From Verrucomicrobiota bacterium (GTDB taxonomy: Bacteria; Verrucomicrobiota; Verrucomicrobiia; Limisphaerales; JADJPG01): 25,507 nucleotides of DNA. The DNA lies in assembly GCA_016713365.1 (NCBI GenBank), contig JADJPG010000051.1:1-25507 (forward strand). The letters are read 5' to 3'. Both the position numbers and the translations under genes were made by a program. The stretch's first letter is position 1, and each line of letters begins with the position of its first letter. Of the stretch, positions 16,446-23,746 are shown in pieces. Under the pieces are notes generated by a model. That model worked only from the letters and a program-made list of their open reading frames with translations. It searched no databases and was not told where the DNA came from.

Positions 16446-16605
16446 AATGACCGATGACCAATTCTCCAATGACCAGTGAATGCCCAATGAGCGGATGTTT
16501 CGTGGTATCTGCTCAAGGGTTATCTAGTTCAAAAGCCTTCACGATGTGTCGCTCCCGGTGCTTCGCCATTCTTTGGGCATTGGTCATTGCACATTGGTCA
16601 TTGTC
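16446..16605. repeat. Inverted array of ATGACCA/TTGGTCA microrepeats, partly coding for a signal peptide
   Basis: The left arm (16446-16490) holds AATGACC, GATGACCA, CAATGACCAG and TGCCCAATGAG. The right arm (16571-16603) holds the complementary units TTTGGGCATTGGTCATTG and CACATTGGTCATTG. The arms are about 80 bp apart and could pair. The PPC gene's ATG (16544) lies between them, and the right arm is translated as ALVIAHWSL inside its signal peptide. The layout matches the array at 2400-2492, but the unit sequence differs. Confidence 0.8.
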
Positions 16606-18868
16606 GTCGGCGTCCGCCGTCGAGCCGCGTCTCAACAACATACTTCCTGCTGGCGGCCAGCGAGGAACTGATACCGAGGTCGTGTTCTCTGGCCAACGTC
16701 TTGCGGACACCAAGGAAATCGTTTTCTACACGCCGGGAATCTCTTTGGTGTCCATGGAAGCGGAGACGAATCGCGTGAAGGCGACGTTGCGTCTGGCAGC
16801 GGATTGCAGGCTGGGCGAGCATTTGATGCGTTTGCGCATGGCTTCGGGCGTGTCTGAGACCCGCACGTTCTGGGTCGGACCGTTCCGGGTGGTCGCCGAA
16901 AAGGAACCGAACAATGACGTCGCGACAGCGCAGCGATTGACCAACACCGTCACGATTCGCGGCATCGTCGCGGCGGATGATCTCGATCACTTCATCGTCT
17001 CCGCTCAGAAAGGCCAGCGCATCACGGCCGAAGTGGAGGCATTGCGGCTCGGGCGAAGCGCGCTGGATCCGTATGTCGCGATTCTTGGTCGTGATGGCAA
17101 GCCGCTCGTGGAATCCGAAGACACGGCGTTTGGTTTTCAGGACGGCGTGGTTTCGATCCTCGCACCGGAGACTGGAGACTATGTAGTGGTCGTCCGAGAG
17201 ACGGGTTTTGGCGGCAAAGAGGATTATCATTACCGGCTGCACGTGGGGGATTTTCCGCGGCCGACGGGCGTTTACCCGCTCGCGGGCAAGTCGCGAGAGA
17301 GTGTGTCGTTCAGTTTCCTCGGCGGTCCGGCAGGCGAAAAGGTGCAGCAAGTGAAGCTGCCCGCGGAGGCGAATGAGAAGTTTGGCATCGTCGCTGAGGG
17401 CGCGCCATCGCCAAACTGGATTCGCGTCACGCCGTTCGCGACCGCGCTTGAAGCGGAGCCGAACGATTCCCGCGAACAAGCTGGCGAGGCGCGGGATATT
17501 CCGGTGGTCTTCAACGGCATCATCAGCAAGCCGGGTGACCATGATTGGTTCCGGTTCCGAGCGAAGAAGGGTCAGAATCTCCAGGTCAGCGTTTTCGCGC
17601 GACGACTGCGCTCGCCGCTGGATTCCGCGATGCAGATCGTCACGCCCAAGGGCACGCCGCTCTCCGACAACGACGACACGGCGGGACCGGACAGTTCCAT
17701 CAACGTGAAGGTGGACGAGGACGGCGAGTATGCGTTTTTCGTGCGCGATTTTCTGCGCCGCGGCGGTCCGGACTTCACGTATTGCGTCGAGGTCGCGCCG
17801 GTCGCGCCGAGCATTGCGGTGCGGATTCCCGAGGTGGCGCGCAATGATTCGCAGACCCGGCAGTACATCGCGGTGCCGCGCGGGAATCGGTTTGCGACGC
17901 TAATGTCCGTGCGGCGGGCGAATGTCTCAGGAGACGTGAACTTCATGGCCGCACCATTGCCAGCCGGTGTTAAACTCAACGCCGAGACGATGCCGGGCAA
18001 GGTGGATCAGTTTCCGGTGGTGTTTGAGGCGGGCGTCGATGCGCCGGTGGACGGGAAGCTCGTCGATTTTCTCGCGGCCGCGACCAATGGCGTCGAAGGG
18101 CATTTCCGCAATGACATTGAGCTCGTGCAAGGGCCGAACAACACGAGCTACTACGGCACGCGTGTGGACAAACTCCTTGTGGCAGTGACGGAGGCGGCGC
18201 CGTTCCGCGTGCGCGTTGAGACGCCTATGGTGCCGCTGGTGCAGGGTGGGACGATGGATTTGAAAGTTGTTGTTGATCGCGATGCGGGGTTCGACGAGCC
18301 GATTGTGTTGAAGTCAGTTTGGAATCCACCGGGCGTAACCGCTCAACCGGACATCACGATTCCGAAGGGCGCGACGAACGAGACGTTCCCGCTGAGCGCG
18401 AAGCCTGATGCGGAGTTGCGCGAGTGGAAGATCGCGTTGTCAGCGGCAGCGAAGGTGAACGGCGGCGAGTTGATGGTTTCGACTCCGCTGACGCCGGTGA
18501 CCATCGGTGAACCATTCGTCACCGCAACGATGGAGAAGTCTGCCTGCGAGCCGGGGAAGGGAACGAACATTGTCGTGAAACTGGATCAAAAGATTCCGTT
18601 TGAAGGCAAGGCGACCATTCGCATCGTCGGGCTCTCGGAGAAAGTCAACGTGACGGAGAAAGAGATCACGAAAGACGACAAGGAGATTGTTTTCCCTGTG
18701 AAAGTGGCGGCGGATTGCCAGACCGGTTCGCAGCGTAATCTCTTTTGCTCGCTGCTGGTGAAGAAGGACGGGGTGGTCATCCCGCACAACATCGCGGCGG
18801 GCGGCGTGTTTCGCGTGACGCCGCCGAAGAAGCCGGCCGAGGCGCAGAAGAAAGTGGCGAGCAAGTAA
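16544..18868 (+). CDS. Secreted PPC-domain repeat protein
   Basis: The frame opens at 16454, but the ATG at 16544 gives a signal peptide (MCRSRCFAILWALVIAHWSL, cut after ASA) and 774 residues. The start of the mature protein, RLNNILPAGGQRGTDTEVVF, is the IPT-like opening typical of this family. Two bacterial pre-peptidase C-terminal (PPC) domains are visible: about 120-225 (EPNNDVATAQRL, DDLDHFIVSAQKGQRI) and about 304-415 (EAEPNDSREQAGEA, GDHDWFRFRAKKGQNLQVSV). The rest is beta-rich, with Ig-like character (VRVETPMVPLVQGGTMDLKV). It has no enzymatic motif, so it is probably a structural or binding protein. It lies between the DUF1501 gene (146 bp upstream) and the DUF1549/DUF1553 gene (1 bp downstream), so translation with the latter is probably coupled. 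Confidence 0.9.
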   Translation: MCRSRCFAILWALVIAHWSLSSASAVEPRLNNILPAGGQRGTDTEVVFSGQRLADTKEIVFYTPGISLVSMEAETNRVKATLRLAADCRLGEHLMRLRMASGVSETRTFWVGPFRVVAEKEPNNDVATAQRLTNTVTIRGIVAADDLDHFIVSAQKGQRITAEVEALRLGRSALDPYVAILGRDGKPLVESEDTAFGFQDGVVSILAPETGDYVVVVRETGFGGKEDYHYRLHVGDFPRPTGVYPLAGKSRESVSFSFLGGPAGEKVQQVKLPAEANEKFGIVAEGAPSPNWIRVTPFATALEAEPNDSREQAGEARDIPVVFNGIISKPGDHDWFRFRAKKGQNLQVSVFARRLRSPLDSAMQIVTPKGTPLSDNDDTAGPDSSINVKVDEDGEYAFFVRDFLRRGGPDFTYCVEVAPVAPSIAVRIPEVARNDSQTRQYIAVPRGNRFATLMSVRRANVSGDVNFMAAPLPAGVKLNAETMPGKVDQFPVVFEAGVDAPVDGKLVDFLAAATNGVEGHFRNDIELVQGPNNTSYYGTRVDKLLVAVTEAAPFRVRVETPMVPLVQGGTMDLKVVVDRDAGFDEPIVLKSVWNPPGVTAQPDITIPKGATNETFPLSAKPDAELREWKIALSAAAKVNGGELMVSTPLTPVTIGEPFVTATMEKSACEPGKGTNIVVKLDQKIPFEGKATIRIVGLSEKVNVTEKEITKDDKEIVFPVKVAADCQTGSQRNLFCSLLVKKDGVVIPHNIAAGGVFRVTPPKKPAEAQKKVASK

Positions 18869-18869
18869 C

Positions 18870-21314
18870 ATGAATCATTCGTATCCTCGCAGTTGGTTGT
18901 TCGCAGTTTGCATCTTGTTTTTGGGCATCTGGTCGGCGGGCGCGGCGGCGTCATTGACGGAAGTTTCCATCGCTCCGACCGAAGTCCGCCTTAGCAACGC
19001 TCAAGGGCGGCAGACGTTGGCGGTTCAGGCGACTTATGCCGACGGCACCACCCGCGATGTGACGGACAAGGCTACGTTCGCTGTGGCGGACAAGAAGATC
19101 GCGCGTATTGCGAAGGGCGTTGTGCAGCCGATGGCGGATGGCAAGACGGAGATCGTGGTGAAATACGATGGGCGTACGCAGAAAATACCCCTGACGATTG
19201 AGCAGGCGAAGATCGAGCGCGTGACGACTTTCAAGCTGGACGTGGTTCCGGCGTTGACGAAGGCCGGCTGCAATTCCGGCGGTTGCCATGGCGCGTCGCG
19301 TGGCAAAGATGGCTTCCAGCTCTCGTTATTCGGCTACGATCCGGATGGAGATTTTATGCGCATCACGCGCCAGCAGATCGGACGTCGCATCAATCTCGGG
19401 ATTCCCGAGGAAAGCCTGCTGCTCGAAAAAGGTCTCGGCACGGTGACGCACACCGGTGGCGAGCGCTGGCAGACGAACAGCGAAACCTACAAGACCGTGT
19501 TGCGCTGGATTCAGGATGGCGCACCGAAGGATCCCACGAACATTGCCAGCGTGGTGGGCATCGAGATCGCGCCGAAGCAGGCGGTGCTCGAAGGTTCAAA
19601 CACAACGCAGCGACTCGTGGTGCGCGCGAATTATTCGGACGGCACGCAGCGCGATGTGACGTCGCTCGCGGTTTTCATCAGCAACAATGAACCGAGCGCG
19701 CGGGTTTCGGATGTGGGCGTCATCTCAGCTGGCCAAAAGGGCGAAGCCTTCGTGATGGCGCGGTTCGATGCGTTCACGGTCGGGATGCAGGTCATCGTGG
19801 TGCCGAAGGGCGAGAAGTTCGAATTCCCGAAAGACCTCGCGCGGAACAATTACATCGACGACCTCGTATACGCGAAGCTGCGCAAGCTGCGGATGCGCCC
19901 GAGCGAACTGTGCGATGACGAGACATTCATTCGCCGCGCGACGCTGGACATCACGGGCCAGCTTCCGACGCCCGAGGCGCTGAAGATGTTTCTCGCGGAC
20001 GAAAGCCCCGCCAAGCGGGAGCATCTGGTCGAGGCGTTGCTGAACCGTCCGGAGTTCGCGGACCTGTGGGTGATGAAGTTCGCCGAGCTGCTGCAGATTC
20101 GGTCGAGGCAGGATCAGTTCAGTCCGAAGGCCGCGCTGGCTTACTTCAATTGGCTGCGTGACCAGTTGCTCACCAATGTCCCGATTGATCGTATTGTGCG
20201 CGAGTTGCTCACGGCCAGCGGTAGCACTCTCACGGATCCGGCGGCGAATTATTACCAGGTGTCCACGGACACGCTGAAGATTGCCGAGAACACCGCGCAG
20301 GTCTTCATGGGCATGCGCATCCAGTGCGCGCAATGTCACAATCATCCGTTCGATCGCTGGACGATGAACGACTACTATGGATTCGCGAACTTCTTCGCTC
20401 AGGTCGGCCGCAAACAAGGTGAGGATCCGCGCGATTACATCGTGTTCGATCGTGGCGATGGCGAGGTGAAGCATCTCGTCACGGGCAAGCCGCTGCCACC
20501 GAAGTTCCTTGGTGCCGCGCAGCCGGAGATTAAGAAAGGTCAGTCGCGTCGCGAGGTTCTGGCGGGTTGGCTGGCATCGCCGGAGAACGCGTGGTTTGCG
20601 AAGAACCTGGCGAACATCGTGTGGGCGCACTTCCTCGGCAAAGGCATCATCGATCCCGTGGACGATGTGCGCATCAGTAATCCGGCGAGCAATCCGGAGT
20701 TGCTCGAAGCGCTGGGCGGGAAGTTCACGGGCTATGGCTGCGACTTCAAACGCCTGGTGCGCGACATCTGCAATTCGCGGACGTACCAAATGAGCACCAA
20801 GGCGAACGAGACCAACGCGGGCGATGATCGGAATTTCGCCAAGGCAAGCGTGCGTCGGTTGCGAGCAGAGGTGTTGCTGGATTGCATCAATCAGGTGACG
20901 CAGACGCAGAACAAGTTCGCCGGTCTGCCGAAGGGCGCTCGCGCGGTGCAGATTCCCGACGGCGTCACGGGCGGATATTTTCTGACGACGTTTGGTCGCG
21001 CAACGCGCGAGACGGTCTGCTCGTGCGAGGTCAAGATGGACCCGAATCTCTCGCAGGCGTTGCATCTGCTGAATGGCACAACCGTGGAGACGAAGATCAA
21101 GGAAGGTGGCGTGGTGAAGGCGTTGTTGAAGTCCGGCAAGACTCGCGAGGAAGTGTTGGACGAGCTCTACCTCCGCACTTTGAACCGCGCACCGACGCCG
21201 ACTGAGCGCGCGAAGCTGACCAGTTTCTTCGGCGATCCGAAGACGGATGAGCAGGTGCTGAACGACGCGTTCTGGGCGCTGCTTAACGCGAAAGAGTTTG
21301 TCTTCAATCACTGA
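18870..21314 (+). CDS. DUF1549/DUF1553 cytochrome-type protein with two Big2-like Ig domains
   Basis: This intact exported protein has 814 residues. The signal peptide is about 1-27. A Big2-like domain is at about 29-112 (LAVQATYADGTTRDVT) and a second at about 227-312 (VVRANYSDGTQRDVTSLAVF). Between them, near residue 134, is CNSGGCHG, a CX4CH variant of the haem-c motif. DUF1549 follows (YIDDLVYAKLRKL, FIRRATLDITGQLPTPEAL) and contains a normal CAQCHNHPFDRW motif near residue 488. DUF1553 ends the protein (LANIVWAHFLGKGIIDPVDD, LRAEVLLDCINQVT, LNRAPTPTERAKL). Family members are predicted multidomain surface or periplasmic proteins of unknown activity. Two haem-c-like sites suggest redox function. 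The start is 1 bp after the PPC gene's stop. Unlike the related gene at 1-2982 it has no frameshift. Confidence 0.95.
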   Translation: MNHSYPRSWLFAVCILFLGIWSAGAAASLTEVSIAPTEVRLSNAQGRQTLAVQATYADGTTRDVTDKATFAVADKKIARIAKGVVQPMADGKTEIVVKYDGRTQKIPLTIEQAKIERVTTFKLDVVPALTKAGCNSGGCHGASRGKDGFQLSLFGYDPDGDFMRITRQQIGRRINLGIPEESLLLEKGLGTVTHTGGERWQTNSETYKTVLRWIQDGAPKDPTNIASVVGIEIAPKQAVLEGSNTTQRLVVRANYSDGTQRDVTSLAVFISNNEPSARVSDVGVISAGQKGEAFVMARFDAFTVGMQVIVVPKGEKFEFPKDLARNNYIDDLVYAKLRKLRMRPSELCDDETFIRRATLDITGQLPTPEALKMFLADESPAKREHLVEALLNRPEFADLWVMKFAELLQIRSRQDQFSPKAALAYFNWLRDQLLTNVPIDRIVRELLTASGSTLTDPAANYYQVSTDTLKIAENTAQVFMGMRIQCAQCHNHPFDRWTMNDYYGFANFFAQVGRKQGEDPRDYIVFDRGDGEVKHLVTGKPLPPKFLGAAQPEIKKGQSRREVLAGWLASPENAWFAKNLANIVWAHFLGKGIIDPVDDVRISNPASNPELLEALGGKFTGYGCDFKRLVRDICNSRTYQMSTKANETNAGDDRNFAKASVRRLRAEVLLDCINQVTQTQNKFAGLPKGARAVQIPDGVTGGYFLTTFGRATRETVCSCEVKMDPNLSQALHLLNGTTVETKIKEGGVVKALLKSGKTREEVLDELYLRTLNRAPTPTERAKLTSFFGDPKTDEQVLNDAFWALLNAKEFVFNH

Positions 21315-21320
21315 GGTGAG
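21313..21320 (+). promoter_or_regulatory. Shine-Dalgarno sequence that decides the GTG start at 21324
   Basis: GAGGTGAG overlaps the stop codon of the preceding gene and lies 3 bp before GTG (21324). Most other genes in the window lack such a clear site, so it supports this start and tight coupling with the upstream gene. Confidence 0.6.
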
Positions 21321-21323
21321 TTC

Positions 21324-21806
21324 GTGCTACGCTCGACCAAAATCTCTTTGATCATCGTTTCCGTCTTTGGAGGGATTGCCGTAATCGCTGGAATTCTAAG
21401 GCCACAGGAAAAAGAGCTGAGGTACTGCGGTCATCTGAAGGATGACGAGTCGTTGCTCAGTCAATTGAAGCTGGTTCGTTCATCTCACCACTGCATTTCG
21501 GGTCGGGCTGTGATGGATTTAGTTCAGTTATACGTGGCACAGCAGTTGTACTTCAGTGATGAGAATTCATTTGCTTCATCGCTGTCCCAGTTGACCAATC
21601 ATTTTCAGATACGGCGAAACGACTATTCCATCACACTCTCGGGAGACGGAAAAGTTTGGTTCGCAAGGGTGCCGAAGACTGGCAATTTGGCGGGTCACTA
21701 TCTCATGACGAGCGACGGGGTGTTACAGTTTAACTCCGAACGTCCGGCTGAAGTGGGGGACGCAGTTTTGAGACGGCTAGGCGGCTCTAATTCCCCCGGA
21801 CACTGA
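21324..21806 (+). CDS. Small membrane-anchored protein, pilin-like features, function unknown
   Basis: This 160-residue protein is not recognised as any characterised family. The GTG start is supported by a strong Shine-Dalgarno sequence. Residues about 6-26 are hydrophobic (ISLIIVSVFGGIAVIAGIL), giving a signal anchor. The segment VQLYVAQQLYFSDENSFASS followed by LSQL resembles the conserved part of type IV pilin-like and pseudopilin proteins, although the usual GFTLIE prepilin cleavage motif is missing. A beta-rich end follows (YSITLSGDGKVWFARVPKTG, YLMTSDGVLQFNSE). It lies 9 bp after the DUF1549/DUF1553 stop and 9 bp before the cytochrome-WD40 gene, so it is part of the operon. Its base composition is noticeably less GC-rich than that of its neighbours, which could mean later arrival. 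A role as an assembly or accessory subunit is inference only. Confidence 0.75.
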   Translation: MLRSTKISLIIVSVFGGIAVIAGILRPQEKELRYCGHLKDDESLLSQLKLVRSSHHCISGRAVMDLVQLYVAQQLYFSDENSFASSLSQLTNHFQIRRNDYSITLSGDGKVWFARVPKTGNLAGHYLMTSDGVLQFNSERPAEVGDAVLRRLGGSNSPGH

Positions 21807-21815
21807 GAAAGTCGC

Positions 21816-23698
21816 ATGGATAATCTGCAATATTTACTACCTCGTTCATGTCGGGTTGTTGTGGGTGTTTTGGCTCTCGTAATTGGATCGGGATCAGCCA
21901 TTGGGCAGTCGGCGATCACATTCGCCGACCATGTGTTGCCGTTGGTTGAGCAGCATTGCGCGAAGTGCCATAACCCCGACAAAAAGAAGGGCGATCTCGA
22001 TCTGTCGAGTCACAGCGGCGTGTTGAAGGGCGGGGGAACGGGACCCGTCGTCGTCTCGGGCAACCCGGATTCCAGCAAGCTCGTCAAGGTGCTCACCCAC
22101 GTCGAGGAGCCGACGATGCCGCCGAACAAGCCGCCGCTGGCCGAGAAGGAACTGGCGGTGTTCAAGAAGTGGATTGCGGGAGGCTTGTTGGAAACTTCGG
22201 GTTCAAAAGCCATCGCCGCGACGAAGCCCAAGGTCGATCTGACGCTTAAAGTGTCCGACGCCGGCAAGCCGGATGGTCCGCCGCCAATGCCGAAGGAGCT
22301 TTCCCTGGAACCGGTCGTGCATACGAAGCGTGCGACTGCGGCGGGTGCGCTGGCGGCTAGTCCGTGGGCGCCGCTGGTGGCGGTGGCCGGACAGAACAGG
22401 GGCTGCTTTACAATTCGACCAATCAAGCGCTGCTCGGCGTGTTGCCGTTCAATGAAGGTCAGCCGCTCGACGTGCGATTCTCGCGTTCAGGCAAGGTGCT
22501 GGTGGCGGCCGGTGGACACGGAGCCAAGGCGGGCAGCGTGGTGCTGTGGAACGTCGAGACGGGCGAGCGCATCGCGAGCATTGGAAAAGAATACGACGCC
22601 GTGCTCACGACGGATTTGAGTCCCGACCAGGCTCGGGTTGCGATGGGTGGAACGGATCGGCTGGTGAAGATCTATTCTACGAAGTCCGGCGAAGTGGAGC
22701 ACAAGATCAAGAAGCACACCGACTGGGTGACAGCGGTGGCGTTCAGTCCCAACGGCGAGATGCTCGCGAGCGGCGATCGCAACGGCGGCGTCAGCGTGTG
22801 GGATGCGGAGTCCGGTCAGGAGCTGTTCACCACGGTGGGCCACAAGAGCGCGGTGACGGCGTTGAGCTGGCGTTCGGACTCGAAGCTCGTGGCGTCGTCG
22901 AGCGAGGACGGCAATGTGACGCTTTGGGAGAGCAGCGAAGGCAAGCAGGCGAAGACGTGGGCGGCGCACAAGGGCGGCGTGATGTCGGTCGCGTATTCGC
23001 GCGACGGTCGGTTCGTGACGTGCGGTCGGGATGGCGCGTTGATTACCTGGAGCGCGGACGGCACGAAGCAAAAGACGATGACGTTCGGCGGCGAGATGGC
23101 GCTGCGTTGCACGTGGGCGGACGATGGCGGCGCGTCGGTGGTCGCCGGAGATTTCGCGGGCAACGTCTGGATGTGGGATGCCAAGTCCGGGAAGCAGATC
23201 GGTTCGTTGGATCTGAATCCAAAGCCGTTGGCGGAGCGAATCGCTGCAGCGAAGGAACGGCTGGCCGAGATCGAGGCGCGCGGCGACAAGCCGTCGCCGG
23301 CGGTGATTGCAATCACCAGGGACATGGCTGAGGTGGAGGCGGCGTTGAAGAAGGCGCGAGTCGACGCAGACAAGGCACAGGCGGAGTTTGCGTCGGGTGC
23401 AGAAGCGGTGGTGCGCTTGAAAGACGTGGCGGCGAAGCCGGCGCCTCCGGCCGATATTGAGGCGCAATTGACGGCCGCCCGCGCGGCGCGTGAGAAGGCG
23501 AGAACGTGGCGTGTCGAGGCAACGAATGGTGTAGAGCTGCTCGTGGCGAAGATTGCAACTGTCCGTGCGCGGGTGGAGGAGATGAAGGCTGTGAACAATC
23601 GGGAAGCCGAACTGGCGAAGGCGAAGGCGGAGTTAGAAAAATTGTTGCAAGCACAGCAGGTGTCCAAGTCGGGTGTGCGGCAGCAGACCAAGCGTTGA
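21816..23698 (+). CDS. Cytochrome c (PSCyt1-like) / WD40 / coiled-coil protein, one frameshift near 22395
   Basis: The ATG at 21816 starts a signal peptide (about 1-31, ending AIGQ). A cytochrome-c domain of the planctomycete type follows (VLPLVEQHCAKCHNPDKKKG, with haem motif CAKCH at about 47-51 and the distal TMPPNKPPL). The first frame runs to AVAGQ; one missing base near 22395 shifts reading to EQGLLYNSTNQALLGVLPF. The second frame encodes five or six WD40 repeats (VVLWNVETGERI, GVSVWDAESGQEL, NVTLWESSEGK, NVWMWDAKSGKQI). It ends in a long charged coiled coil (about 475-627, LAERIAAAKERLAEIEAR onwards). The joined protein is about 627 residues, a known fused architecture. WD40 propellers bind partner proteins. 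The protein probably works with the DUF1549/DUF1553 gene upstream. The indel may be a sequencing error. Confidence 0.88.
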
Positions 23699-23710
23699 GC
23701 GGGGAGGGAA

Positions 23711-23738
23711 TTGCATTGTCGGGCGCTTTGCCTATGAT
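23711..23738 (+). promoter_or_regulatory. Candidate promoter for the metal ATPase gene
   Basis: TTGCAT (23711-23716) and TATGAT (23733-23738) are 16 bp apart, and the -10 box matches the consensus at five of six positions. The ATG at 23747 is only 8 bp beyond the -10 box, so the transcript would be leaderless. The site suggests the ATPase is transcribed separately from the cytochrome operon. Confidence 0.4.
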
Positions 23739-23746
23739 CTGGGCAG

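Noticed and set aside
19725..21311. Long minus-strand open frame (528 codons) opposite the DUF1549/DUF1553 gene
   Set aside because: The plus-strand gene has clear domains and haem motifs; the antisense frame shows only shadow composition.
22385..22410. Programmed frameshifting in the cytochrome-WD40 gene
   Set aside because: No slippery heptamer or downstream stimulatory structure is evident, and simple one-base losses occur elsewhere in the window.
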